From Aquibium microcysteis (GTDB taxonomy: Bacteria; Pseudomonadota; Alphaproteobacteria; Rhizobiales; Rhizobiaceae): a DNA stretch of 64,000 nt. Numbering within the stretch: the stretch's first letter is position 1; the number at the start of each line of letters is the position of its first letter. The stretch lies in NCBI RefSeq assembly GCF_014495845.1, contig NZ_CP061080.1, positions 2,097,001 to 2,161,000 of the forward strand. Direction: 5' to 3'. Below, piece by piece: positions 6,882-14,899 of the stretch. The notes below the pieces were generated by a model that was not told where the DNA came from, did no database searches, and saw nothing but the letters and a program-made list of their open reading frames with translations. The position numbers and the translations under genes were made by a program.

Positions 6882-8135
6882 CTACTCCACGATCCCCGCC
6901 GTCTCCACCACCGCGTGGAACAGCACGTCGGCGCCGGCGGCGGCCCATTCCTTCGAGATCTCCTCGGCTTCGTTGTGCGACAGGCCGTCGACGCAGGGGC
7001 ACATGATCATGGCGGTGGGGGCGACGCGGTTGATCCAGCAGGCGTCGTGGCCGGCGCCAGAGACGATGTCGCGGTGCGAATAGCCGAGCCGCTCGGCAGC
7101 GTCGCGCACCGCCTTCACGCAGCCCTCGTCGAAGGTCACCGGGTCGAAATGGCCGACCGGCTCCACCTCGAAGGAGATGTCGAGCGCCTCGCAGATCGTG
7201 GCGATGCCGTCCTCGATGCGCGCCCGCATCTCGTCGAGGACGTCCTTGTGCGGGCAGCGGATGTCGATGGTGAAGACGACCTTGCCCGGGATGACGTTGC
7301 GCGAGTTCGGATAGACCTCGACATGGCCGACCGCGCCGACGGCGTCCGGCTGGTACTCCATGGCGATCTCGTGGACGAGTTCGGTGACGCGGGCCATGCC
7401 GAGCCCGGCATTGCGGCGCTTGGGCATCGGCGTCGAGCCGGTGTGGGCGTCCTTGCCGGTGAGCGTCACCTGCAGCCACCACAGGCCCTGGCCGTGGGTG
7501 ACGACGCCGATGTCGACGCCCTCGTCCTCCAGGATCGGACCCTGCTCGATATGCAGCTCGAAGAAGGCGTGCATCTTCCGCGCACCGACTTTCTCCTCGC
7601 CCTTCCAGCCGATGCGCTCCAGCTCGTCGCCGAAGCGCTTGCCCCTGGCGTCCTTGCGGTCATAGGCCCAGTCGAGTTCGTGCATGCCGGCGAAGACGCC
7701 GGAGGCGAGCATGGCCGGGGCGAAGCGCGTGCCCTCCTCGTTCGTCCAGTTGGCGACGACGATCGGGTGCTTCGTCCGGATGCCGAGATCGTTCAGCGTG
7801 CGCACGACCTCCAGACCGCCCAGCACGCCGAGCACGCCGTCATACTTGCCGCCCGTCGGCTGGGTGTCGAGATGGCTGCCGACATAGACCGGCAGCGCCT
7901 CCGGGTCGGTGCCCTCGCGGCGGGCGAACATGTTGCCCATCTGGTCGACGCCCATCGACAGCCCCGCCGCCTCGCACCAGGACTGGAACAGGCGGCGCCC
8001 CTCGCCGTCCTCGTCGGTCAGCGTCTGGCGGTTGTTGCCGCCCGCGACGCCCGGACCGATCTTCGCCATCTCCATGAGGGATTCCCACAAACGATCGGGA
8101 TTGATTCGCAGATTCTCGCCGGGTGCGGGCATCAT
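6882..8135 (-). CDS. pydC: Beta-ureidopropionase / Zn-dependent N-carbamoyl amidohydrolase
   Basis: A 417-residue M20-family hydrolase of the allantoate amidohydrolase/N-carbamoyl-amino-acid hydrolase group. It is expected to convert N-carbamoyl-beta-alanine to beta-alanine, CO2 and ammonia, the third step of the pyrimidine pathway. Metal-site blocks are GSHLDTQPTGGKYDG near residues 86-100, ANWTNEEGTRFAPAMLASGV near 128-147, FELHIEQGPILEDEG near 190-204, and SGAGHDACWINRV near 366-378. The dimerisation region contains GKDAHTGSTPMPKRRNAG. Allantoate or other carbamoyl substrates are possible for the family, but linkage to pydA, pydX, pydB and a beta-alanine transaminase makes PydC the best call. 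A repeat pair separates it from the transaminase upstream in the same direction. Confidence 0.9.
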   Translation of the reverse strand: MMPAPGENLRINPDRLWESLMEMAKIGPGVAGGNNRQTLTDEDGEGRRLFQSWCEAAGLSMGVDQMGNMFARREGTDPEALPVYVGSHLDTQPTGGKYDGVLGVLGGLEVVRTLNDLGIRTKHPIVVANWTNEEGTRFAPAMLASGVFAGMHELDWAYDRKDARGKRFGDELERIGWKGEEKVGARKMHAFFELHIEQGPILEDEGVDIGVVTHGQGLWWLQVTLTGKDAHTGSTPMPKRRNAGLGMARVTELVHEIAMEYQPDAVGAVGHVEVYPNSRNVIPGKVVFTIDIRCPHKDVLDEMRARIEDGIATICEALDISFEVEPVGHFDPVTFDEGCVKAVRDAAERLGYSHRDIVSGAGHDACWINRVAPTAMIMCPCVDGLSHNEAEEISKEWAAAGADVLFHAVVETAGIVE

Positions 8136-8151
8136 CAGTCTCTCCGGAGTT

Positions 8152-8188
8152 CCCCTCCCCCTTGCGGAGAGGGGTCAGGGGTGGGGGT
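8152..8188 (-). repeat. Repeat family U, left arm of a gene-less pair
   Basis: CCCCTCCCCCTTGCGGAGAG onward to GGGGTGGGGGT. It pairs in inverse orientation with 8286-8322. The outer ends are the C/T-rich sides, the same geometry as the DUF559 cassettes but with only ~97 bp and no gene between. Confidence 0.85.
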
Positions 8189-8285
8189 GGTTCCGCCGGG
8201 CTCGGCGGGACGCGGTATTCTGTGCCCGTCCGACCACCGTCACGCCGCAAGTGCTGGTTCGGAGGCGGAGGCGCGCGGCGCGGCG

Positions 8286-8322
8286 ACCCCCACCCCTGGC
8301 CCCTCCCCGCAAGGGGGAGGGG
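8286..8322 (+). repeat. Repeat family U, right arm of a gene-less pair
   Basis: ACCCCCACCCCTGGCCCCTC onward to AAGGGGGAGGGG. It ends 10 bp from the stop of the transaminase (8332). With 8152-8188 it fills the transaminase-pydC junction of the pyd operon. Confidence 0.85.
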
Positions 8323-8331
8323 TAAGGCGCG

Positions 8332-9660
8332 TCAGTCGACCTCGTGCAGCACGGTGCGCACGCAGTCGATCAGCTCGTCGATCTGGCCCTTCTCGATGAT
8401 CAGCGGCGGCGACAGCGCGATGATGTCGCCGGTGGTGCGGATCAGGCAGCCCTTCTCGAAGGCCTTCACGAAGGCCGAGAAGGCGCGCTTGGTGGGCTGG
8501 CCGGCGATCGGGGCGAGCTCGATGGCGCCGACGAGGCCGATGTTGCGGATGTCGATGACGTTGGGCGCGTCCTTCAGCGAGTGCAGCGCCTCTTCCCAGT
8601 AGGGCGCGAGCTCGGCGCCGCGGGTGAGCAGCCCTTCCTCCCTGTAGGTGTCGAGCGTTGCGAGAGCGGCCGCGCAGGCGATCGGGTTGCCCGAATAGGT
8701 GTACCCGTGGAAGAACTCGATCATGTGCTCGGGGCCGGTCATGAAGGCGTCGTGGATCTCCTTCTTCACGAACACCGCGCCCATCGGGATGACGCCGTTG
8801 GAGACGCCCTTGGCGGTGGTCATGATGTCCGGCACGACGTCGAAATAATCGGCCGCGAAGGGCGTGCCGAGACGTCCGAAACCGGTGATGACCTCGTCGA
8901 AGATCAAAAGGATGCCGTGCTTGGTGCAGATGTCGCGCAGCTTCTTCAGGTAGCCCTTCGGCGGGATGAGAACGCCCGTGGAGCCCGCGACCGGCTCGAC
9001 GATGACGGCGGCGATCGTCGAGGCGTCGTGCAGCGTGACGATGCGCTCCAGCTCGTCGGCGAGCTCCGCGCCATGCTCCGGCTCGCCCTTCGTGAAGGCG
9101 TTCTTCGCCGGCTGGTGGGTGTGCGGCATGTGGTCGACGCCGCCGAGCAGCGTGCCGAACATCTTGCGGTTGGTGACGATGCCGCCGACCGAGATGCCGC
9201 CGAAATTCACCCCGTGATAGCCGCGCTCACGGCCGATCAGCCGCGTGCGGGCGCCCTCGCCGCGGGCGCGGTGATAGGCGATCGCCATTTTCAGCGCGGT
9301 TTCGACCGATTCCGAACCCGAATTGGTGAAGAAGACGTGATCCATGCCCTCCGGCGCCACGTCGACCAGCCGGTTGGCCAGTTCGAAGACGATCGGATGC
9401 CCCATCTGGAAGGCCGGCGCATAGTCGAGCTCGGCCGCCTGGTGCTGGATCGCTTCGGTGATCTTGGGCCGGCAATGCCCGGCGTTCACGCACCACAGGC
9501 CGGCCGTGCCGTCGAGAACCTTGCGGCCGTCGGTGGTGGTGTAGTGCATGTCCTTGGCCGACGCCAGCATGCGCGGCGCCTGCTTGAACTGGCGGTTGGA
9601 CGTGAATGGCATCCAGAACGCGGACAGATCGTTCGGCGCCACATTGAGACGGTTCGACAT
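8332..9660 (-). CDS. Class III omega-amino acid (beta-alanine) transaminase
   Basis: A 442-residue PLP-dependent aminotransferase, fold type I, class III. It probably moves the amino group of beta-alanine (or 3-aminoisobutyrate) to pyruvate, giving malonate semialdehyde as the last step after PydC. Visible marks are the PLP-phosphate loop NSGSESVETALKMA near residues 107-120, RGYHGVNFGGISVGG, the LLIFDEVITGFGRLG block (PLP-ring Asp) and the Schiff-base Lys in MTTAKGVSNGVIPMG. The ATG at 9660 starts MSNRLNVAPNDLSAFWMPFT, typical of beta-alanine-pyruvate transaminases. It is divergent from the TetR regulator at 9892, with a RutR-like palindrome between. Exact amino donor is inferred. Confidence 0.9.
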   Translation of the reverse strand: MSNRLNVAPNDLSAFWMPFTSNRQFKQAPRMLASAKDMHYTTTDGRKVLDGTAGLWCVNAGHCRPKITEAIQHQAAELDYAPAFQMGHPIVFELANRLVDVAPEGMDHVFFTNSGSESVETALKMAIAYHRARGEGARTRLIGRERGYHGVNFGGISVGGIVTNRKMFGTLLGGVDHMPHTHQPAKNAFTKGEPEHGAELADELERIVTLHDASTIAAVIVEPVAGSTGVLIPPKGYLKKLRDICTKHGILLIFDEVITGFGRLGTPFAADYFDVVPDIMTTAKGVSNGVIPMGAVFVKKEIHDAFMTGPEHMIEFFHGYTYSGNPIACAAALATLDTYREEGLLTRGAELAPYWEEALHSLKDAPNVIDIRNIGLVGAIELAPIAGQPTKRAFSAFVKAFEKGCLIRTTGDIIALSPPLIIEKGQIDELIDCVRTVLHEVD

Positions 9661-9745
9661 ACCAAGCCTTTCGCTTTTTGCTTGTTTCCCCTCGCCCGGT
9701 GCCGGCCAACGCTTGGTTGATTGCGCGCCTGAGCGCTTGCAATTT

Positions 9746-9761
9746 TTGACCGATTGGACAA
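9746..9761. promoter_or_regulatory. RutR-type operator
   Basis: TTGACCGATTGGACAA matches the Escherichia coli RutR consensus TTGACCANNTGGTCAA at 12 of 14 defined positions. It lies in the 231-bp divergent region between the transaminase (start 9660) and the RutR-like regulator (start 9892), where autoregulation is expected. A second such site is upstream of pydX. Confidence 0.75.
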
Positions 9762-9891
9762 ACGTTAGCATCGCCACATGAGCGGTCAAGGGAAGAATAG
9801 CCTAAAGCCACGGTCCCGGGTGCCCTCCACGGGCGGGCCACGAACTGGTCCAGCCGATTGGGCCACACGTGAGCATCGAAAGGACGGCGGA

Positions 9892-10524
9892 ATGGAACAG
9901 GCGGCCCGCAAGCCTCGCACGCGCATCCAGATCGAGAAGCGCGAACTCATCCTCGAGGCGGCGCTGGAGATCTTCGCCCAGCACGGCTTCCGCGGCGCCA
10001 CCATCGACCAGATCGCCGAGGCGGCCGGCATGTCGAAGCCGAATCTGCTCTATTATTTCAGGAGCAAGGACGACATCCACCGCACGCTGATCCAGCGCCT
10101 GCTCGACACCTGGCTGGCGCCGCTGCGCGAGATCGACGACGTCGGCGACCCCGTCACCGAACTGCGCAGCTACATCCGCCGCAAGCTGGAGATGGCGCGC
10201 GACTATCCGCGCGAAAGCCGCCTCTTCGCCAACGAGATCCTGCAGGGCGCGCCGCGCGTGCTGCCGATGCTGGAGGGCGAGCTGAAGACGCTGGTCGACG
10301 AAAAGGTGCAGGTCATCAAGGGGTGGATGCGCTCCGGAAAGATCGCCCGCACCGACCCCTACCACCTGATCTTCGCCATCTGGGCAACGACGCAGCACTA
10401 TGCCGACTTCGACGTCCAGGTCCGCGCCGTGCTGGGGCCGGCCCGCGACGGCGAGGGCCGCTTCGAGGACGCGGCGCGATTCCTTGAGCAGCTGTTCGTG
10501 GAGGGGTTGCGGGTGAAGGGGTGA
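9892..10524 (+). CDS. rutR: TetR-family regulator, RutR-like
   Basis: A 210-residue TetR-type repressor. The N-terminal HTH is ILEAALEIFAQHGFRGATID through AAGMSKPNLLYYFRSKDDIH (residues ~20-70), followed by a C-terminal ligand domain with ATTQHYADFDVQV near 165-177, as in RutR. RutR of E. coli senses uracil and thymine and controls pyrimidine use. Here the gene stands next to the pyd genes with a RutR-like palindrome in its own upstream region. I used the ATG at 9892 (MEQAARKPRTRIQ, AGGACGG upstream); the open frame extends 38 codons further but that part is not TetR-like. PydR or RutR would both be fair names. Confidence 0.85.
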   Translation: MEQAARKPRTRIQIEKRELILEAALEIFAQHGFRGATIDQIAEAAGMSKPNLLYYFRSKDDIHRTLIQRLLDTWLAPLREIDDVGDPVTELRSYIRRKLEMARDYPRESRLFANEILQGAPRVLPMLEGELKTLVDEKVQVIKGWMRSGKIARTDPYHLIFAIWATTQHYADFDVQVRAVLGPARDGEGRFEDAARFLEQLFVEGLRVKG

Positions 10525-10595
10525 TGGCGCCGAAGACATTGTCGGAGCGGCCGGAAGATCCTAGATTGCCGGCATCGCCTCCGGAGCCGCAAGAC

Positions 10596-10808
10596 ATGTC
10601 CGCGACAGCAACGATCTCGACCGAGTTCCAGATCTCGATTCCCAAAGCCGTGCGCGACGCCCGGGGATGGCGGCCCGGCCAGAAGCTCGCCTTCGTTCCC
10701 CAGGGCGGCGGCGTCATGCTGGTGCCGGTGCCGGAACTGGACGATCTTCTCGGCATCCTTCCCGACGCAGACCCGTCCGGCTATCGCGACCGGAACGACC
10801 GCTATTGA
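10596..10808 (+). CDS. AbrB/MazE-type antitoxin
   Basis: A 70-residue swapped-hairpin AbrB-domain protein: MSATATISTEFQISIPKAVR followed by DARGWRPGQKLAFVPQGGG is the classic DNA-binding beta-hairpin. Such antitoxins bind a PIN toxin and repress their own operon. The ATG at 10596 begins the conserved domain; upstream in-frame codons from 10521 overlap the rutR stop and are not conserved-looking. The stop at 10806-10808 shares a base with the ATG of the PIN gene, the usual TA coupling. The C-terminus (DDLLGILPDADPSGYRDRND) looks like a toxin-binding tail. The partner toxin appears broken. Confidence 0.8.
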   Translation: MSATATISTEFQISIPKAVRDARGWRPGQKLAFVPQGGGVMLVPVPELDDLLGILPDADPSGYRDRNDRY

Positions 10809-11362
10809 TGCGGGTCGTCGATACGTCCGCCCGGATCGAGGGGATCATCAGGGGGCGGCGTGGGAGGCTCCGGTCGGAGTTTCCGCCGAAGGATCGCTGG
10901 GTGGTACCGACGATCGTGCAGTTCGAATTGGCCAAGTGGCTCGCACGGGAAGCGCCGCAGGACCTTGCGAAAAGCCTGATCGCGTTCTCGACCCAGTGCA
11001 TCGTCATCGACCTCGACACGGCGATTGCGCTCCGCGCCGCGGCGCCGGCACCCAAGCCGGTAGCGGCCAGACCGCAGCCGCCCGCAGCCGGACCGGAAGC
11101 GTCCCGGCAGGATGGCGAGGCCGTGCGGAGGATCATGCGGCTGGCGGCCAGGGATAAGCACTGGCTGCCGCTGTCGGAGATCGGCCAGCTCATCCGCCGC
11201 GCGCCGTCCTGCGCTGCGCTCGGACGCCGTTCCGGGATGACGAAGGCCGTCGCCCGCAAGGCTGCTGCGCTGGGCGACGGCGTCGCGGCGCCCCCTACTC
11301 CGCCGCCACCTGGGCCGAGGGGTTGTTGGGGTGCGTCGTCCAGTTGGCGTAGACGGGCTTGA
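10808..11362 (+). pseudogene. PIN-domain (VapC-type) toxin, 3' part lost
   Basis: The first ~76 residues are a good VapC N-terminal half: MRVVDTSARIEGIIRG (catalytic Asp5), VPTIVQFELAKWLAREAP (catalytic Glu) and CIVIDLDTAIALRAA. The family then needs an Ala-Asp-Ala-Ile block with two more acidic residues; instead the frame becomes Pro/Ala-rich (APAPKPVAARPQPPAAGPE) and later reads a G/C-rich repeat-like sequence and the antisense of the pydA 3' end. I find no ADA block in any forward frame. The usual Trp of DTSAWIE is Arg. I read this as a truncated toxin beside an intact antitoxin. A recombination replacing the C-terminus is the simplest cause. Confidence 0.65.
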
Positions 11363-12608
11363 CCACCTCGCCCGTGCGCTTGTCGAGCGTGCCGGCGGGC
11401 AGCGGCTCCATGGTGATGCAGTTCTCGACCGGGCAGACGTTGACGCAGAGGTTGCAGCCGACGCACTCCTCCTCCATCACCTCGAAATGCCGCGCGCCGT
11501 CGACCAGCGCCGTGATCGCCTGGTGGGACGTGTCCTCGCAGGCGATGTGGCAGCGGCCGCACTTGATGCAGAGATCCTGGTTGATCTTCGCCTTGGCGAC
11601 GTAGTTGAGGTTGAGATACTGCCAGTCGGTGACGTTGGGCGTGGCCCGGCCGATGATGTCGGTGAGCCGGCGGTGGCCCTTGGCGTCCATCCAGGCTTCC
11701 AGACCGGCGATCATCTCCTGCACGACCTTGAAGCCGTAGGTCATGGCCGCCGTACACACCTGCACGTTGCCCGCCCCGAGCGCCATGAACTCGGCCGCGT
11801 CGCGCCAGGTGGTGATGCCGCCGATGCCGGAGATCGGCAGGCCTGCGGTTTCGGGATCGCGCGCGATCTCGGCCACCATGTTCATGGCGATCGGCTTCAC
11901 CGCCGGGCCGCAATAGCCGCCATGCGTGCCCTTGCCGTCGATCATCGGCTCCGGCGAGAAGGTGTCGAGATTGACGCCGGTGATGGAATTGATGGTGTTG
12001 ATCAGCGACACCGCGTCGGTGCCGCCGGCATGGGCGGCGCGCGCGGGCTTGCGGATGTCGGAGATGTTGGGCGTGAGCTTGGTGATGACCGGCATGCGCG
12101 TGTTGGCCTTGCACCAGCGCACGACCATCTCGACATATTCGGGCACCTGGCCGACCGCCGCCCCCATGCCGCGCTCGCTCATGCCGTGCGGGCAGCCGAA
12201 ATTGAGCTCGATGCCGTCGGCCTCGGTCTCCTCGACCAGCGGCAGGATGGCCTTCCAGGCCTCCTCCACGCAGGGCACCATCAGCGACACGACCAGCGCC
12301 CGGTCGGGCCAGTTCTTCTTGACCTGCTTGATCTCGCGCAGGTTCACGTAGAGGTCGCGGTCGGTGATGAGCTCGATGTTGTTCAAGCCGAGCAGCCGCC
12401 GGTCGGCGCCCCAGATCGCGCCGTAGCGCGGGCCGTTGACGTTGACGACGGGCGGCCCCTCCTCGCCGAGCGTCTTCCACACGACCCCGCCCCAGCCCGC
12501 CTTGAAGGCGCGCTCGACATTGTAGGCCTTGTCGGTCGGCGGCGCCGAGGCCAGCCAGAAGGGATTGGGCGACTTGATGCCGACGAAGGTGCTGGAAAGG
12601 TCTGCCAT
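11295..12608 (-). CDS. pydA: NAD-dependent dihydropyrimidine dehydrogenase, PreA/PydA subunit
   Basis: A 437-residue FMN/iron-sulfur subunit of the dehydrogenase that reduces uracil and thymine. The N-terminal 330 residues form a dihydroorotate dehydrogenase-like barrel with NPFWLASAPPTDKAYNVERA at 15-34, the substrate-loop block ELNFGCPHGMSERGMG near 145-160 and the FMN-phosphate block ISGIGGITTWRDAAEFMALG near 247-266. Two 4Fe-4S motifs close the protein: CIKCGRCHIACEDT and CVGCNLCVNVCPVENC. The partner is PydX (13341-14699). Between them on the opposite strand lies a HicBA module, so the two subunits, usually adjacent, are separated by 732 bp. The 3' end overlaps the degenerate PIN frame. 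Confidence 0.95.
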   Translation of the reverse strand: MADLSSTFVGIKSPNPFWLASAPPTDKAYNVERAFKAGWGGVVWKTLGEEGPPVVNVNGPRYGAIWGADRRLLGLNNIELITDRDLYVNLREIKQVKKNWPDRALVVSLMVPCVEEAWKAILPLVEETEADGIELNFGCPHGMSERGMGAAVGQVPEYVEMVVRWCKANTRMPVITKLTPNISDIRKPARAAHAGGTDAVSLINTINSITGVNLDTFSPEPMIDGKGTHGGYCGPAVKPIAMNMVAEIARDPETAGLPISGIGGITTWRDAAEFMALGAGNVQVCTAAMTYGFKVVQEMIAGLEAWMDAKGHRRLTDIIGRATPNVTDWQYLNLNYVAKAKINQDLCIKCGRCHIACEDTSHQAITALVDGARHFEVMEEECVGCNLCVNVCPVENCITMEPLPAGTLDKRTGEVVKPVYANWTTHPNNPSAQVAAE

Positions 12609-12692
12609 GGATGTTCCTCCAAGGATTGAGGACGGGATGTCTATTTGCTAGGCTGCCACAAGATGAAAACGGACGTGATAGGGACGGACGCC

Positions 12693-12923
12693 ATGGCAGC
12701 GGAACGGAGCTTCACGATCAATCTCCACCCGCAGCCCGAAGGTGGCTTTACCGTGCTCGTCCCGGCGCTGCCGGAAGTGGTGACCGAAGGCGACACCCGC
12801 GAGGAAGCGCTCGCCAACGCGCGCGACGCCATCGAACTCGTCCTCGACATGTACCGGGCCGAGGGCCGGACCATTCCGGAGGACGTGCCGACCGTAACGG
12901 TGCAACTGACCATCGCCGCGTGA
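12693..12923 (+). CDS. hicB: HicB-family antitoxin
   Basis: A 76-residue HicB: SFTINLHPQPEGGFTVLVPA, then LPEVVTEGDTREEALANARD and AIELVLDMYRAEGRTIPEDV, is the partial RNase H-like fold of the family. ATG 12693 (MAAERSF) is chosen; ATG 12663 would add ten residues that are not family-like. It precedes hicA by four bases, giving the less common hicB-hicA order. No C-terminal RHH domain is present. It stands on the strand opposite to pydX and pydA, between them. Confidence 0.9.
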   Translation: MAAERSFTINLHPQPEGGFTVLVPALPEVVTEGDTREEALANARDAIELVLDMYRAEGRTIPEDVPTVTVQLTIAA

Positions 12924-12926
12924 GGC

Positions 12927-13157
12927 ATGGCCAAGTCGCCGGCCCTGAGCGGGAAGGCCTTGGTCAGAGCCCTGATGAGGGCTGGTTTCACGATCGACCG
13001 CACGAGCGGAAGTCACCACATCCTCAAGCATCCCGGACCGCCTCCCCGCAGCGTCACTGTGCCGGTGCACGGCAATCAGGAACTCAAGCGCGCGACCGTG
13101 GCCGGCATTCTCAAACAGGCCGGAATCACCCTCGAGGACCTCGTCGACCTGCTTTAG
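12927..13157 (+). CDS. hicA: HicA-family mRNA interferase toxin
   Basis: A 76-residue HicA toxin with a double-stranded-RNA-binding-like fold. The family core LVRALMRAGFTIDRTSGSHH is intact, including the catalytic His in GSHHILKH, followed by VTVPVHGNQELKRATVAGIL. These are the typical lengths and order for HicA, which cleaves mRNA during translation and is held by HicB. The module looks functional. It sits in the pydX-pydA gap, and nothing links it to pyrimidine metabolism except position. Confidence 0.92.
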   Translation: MAKSPALSGKALVRALMRAGFTIDRTSGSHHILKHPGPPPRSVTVPVHGNQELKRATVAGILKQAGITLEDLVDLL

Positions 13158-13340
13158 GCCCGCGCGACGGATCGTGCCGGCACTCGAAGACGAGACCGCA
13201 TTGCTGGCCTTCGTGGAACCATGGTCGGTCCGGTCGCCTCGAAGGCTACCCATGGTTGGTTCTCTCCAACCGATGACTGTCGCGGAGACGTCAAGGTCCG
13301 TGCCGACGCCCCATGCCCGGGCTCTGGTCTGCGTGGCCAT

Positions 13341-14699
13341 TCAGCCACCCGCCAGCACCCGGTGCATGCTCTCCGCCGCATCTCGCCCTGCGGCGACGGC
13401 TGCCACCGTCAGGTCCTCGCGGGCGTCGGCCACGCAGTCACCGCCGGCCCAGACCTTGGGCATCGAGGTGCGGCCTTCGGCGTCGACCCTGATGCGGCCG
13501 CGCTCGAGGGCGATCTTCGCGCCCGAGCCGTTCAGCGGCGCGGCGTCGAAGGACTGGCCGATCGCCTTGAACACCTGATCGGCGGCGAGCGTCACGGTCT
13601 CGCCGGTGCCGACGAGCCTGCCGTCCGAGACGGTCGTGTATTCGAGCTCGATGCCGACGGTCGTGCCGTCGCTGCCCACGATGCGCTTCGGCTGCAGCCA
13701 GTGGCGGATGGTGACGCCGTTGGCGGCGGCCAGATCCTGCTCGTAGGTCGAGGCGTTCATGCTCTCCTTGCCGCGGCGGTAGCAGATCGTCACCTCCTCT
13801 GCGCCGAGCAGCTTGGCCTGCACCGCCGCGTCGATGGCAGTCATGCCGCCGCCGAGCACGACGACGCGCCGGCCGACCGGTAGCGACGCGAGGTCGCTCG
13901 CCTGGCGCAGTTCGGCGATGAAATCGACCGCGTCGCGCACGCCCTCGGCCTCCTCGCCCTCGCCGCCCAGCGCATTGACGCCGGCAAGTCCCATGCCGAG
14001 GAACACGGCGTCATGGGTCGAGGCGAGCTCGGAGAGCGAGAGATCGCGGCCGAGCGCCTTGCCGTTCTCGACCGTGATGCCGCCGACGTCGAGGATGTAG
14101 TCGACCTCCGCCTGGGCGAAGCCGTCGACCGCCTTGTAGGCGGCGATGCCATATTCGTTGAGGCCGCCGGACTTCGGCTTCGCCTCGAAGATGGTGACGT
14201 CGTGGCCCTTCACCGCCAGGCGATGCGCGCAGGCGAGGCCGGCCGGGCCGGCGCCGACGACGGCGACCCGCTTACCGGTCGGCGCCGCGCGTGGAAAGAA
14301 CTGCTTGCCCTGCGCCATGGCGACGTCGGTGGCGTAGCGCTGCAAGCGGCCGATCTGCACCGGCTTGCCCTCCGCCACCTCGCGCACGCAGACTTCCTCG
14401 CAGAGCGTCTCTGTCGGGCAGACGCGGGCGCACATGCCGCCGAGGATGTTCTGCTCCAGGATCGTCTTGGCCGAACCGAGCGGATTGCCGGTCGCGATCT
14501 GGCGGATGAACAGCGGGATGTCGATCGATGTCGGACAGGCCTGCATGCAGGGCGCGTCGTAGCAGAAATAGCAGCGATCGGCCTCGACCACCGCCTCGTG
14601 CCGGTCGAGCGGCGGATGCAGGTCGGAGAAATTGTCGGCATATTGCGTCGCCGGGAGCCTGCCGGGGGCGATCCCATCCTTGAAAAGGCCTGCAGCCAT
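13341..14699 (-). CDS. pydX: Dihydropyrimidine dehydrogenase, NAD-binding PreT/PydX subunit
   Basis: A 452-residue iron-sulfur flavoprotein related to the glutamate synthase small subunit; it passes electrons between NAD(P)H and PydA. N-terminal Cys clusters CYFCYDAPCMQACPTSIDIP and MCARVCPTETLCEEVCVRE (residues ~42-115) would hold two 4Fe-4S centres. The FAD site VAVVGAGPAGLACAHRLA is near 145-162, the NAD site VVVLGGGMTAIDAAVQAKLL near 275-294, and the C-terminal WAGGDCVADAREDLTVAAVA closes the FAD site. The ATG at 14699 is preferred over an upstream frame with poor codon look. A RutR-like palindrome lies 50 bp upstream. Confidence 0.95.
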   Translation of the reverse strand: MAAGLFKDGIAPGRLPATQYADNFSDLHPPLDRHEAVVEADRCYFCYDAPCMQACPTSIDIPLFIRQIATGNPLGSAKTILEQNILGGMCARVCPTETLCEEVCVREVAEGKPVQIGRLQRYATDVAMAQGKQFFPRAAPTGKRVAVVGAGPAGLACAHRLAVKGHDVTIFEAKPKSGGLNEYGIAAYKAVDGFAQAEVDYILDVGGITVENGKALGRDLSLSELASTHDAVFLGMGLAGVNALGGEGEEAEGVRDAVDFIAELRQASDLASLPVGRRVVVLGGGMTAIDAAVQAKLLGAEEVTICYRRGKESMNASTYEQDLAAANGVTIRHWLQPKRIVGSDGTTVGIELEYTTVSDGRLVGTGETVTLAADQVFKAIGQSFDAAPLNGSGAKIALERGRIRVDAEGRTSMPKVWAGGDCVADAREDLTVAAVAAGRDAAESMHRVLAGG

Positions 14700-14748
14700 T
14701 CCTGTTCCCCATTCTTGGTTTCGGGAAACGCTAGCGCAGAAAAGTTTT

Positions 14749-14764
14749 TTTATCAATTGGTCAA
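14749..14764. promoter_or_regulatory. RutR-type operator upstream of pydX
   Basis: On the minus strand this reads TTGACCAATTGATAAA. It fits the RutR consensus TTGACCANNTGGTCAA at 12 of 14 defined positions, including the whole left half-site. It lies 50-65 bp upstream of the pydX ATG in an AT-rich patch (14740-14770), the likely promoter. Confidence 0.7.
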
Positions 14765-14899
14765 TTTTTCAAATCGACGCGCAAGTGATTGGAAATATGA
14801 CGATAAATGTCATGTTATTGCCAGAGGCGGCGGGTACAGGAGGTACGAAGGCGGGTCAAAGCCATCAAGCTGATCGATCAAGCGGGGCCCAGGATCCGG

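Noticed and set aside
10802..11161. Minus-strand 119-codon frame over the PIN gene
   Set aside because: Antisense of the recognisable PIN N-terminal half; Arg-rich with no family cue.
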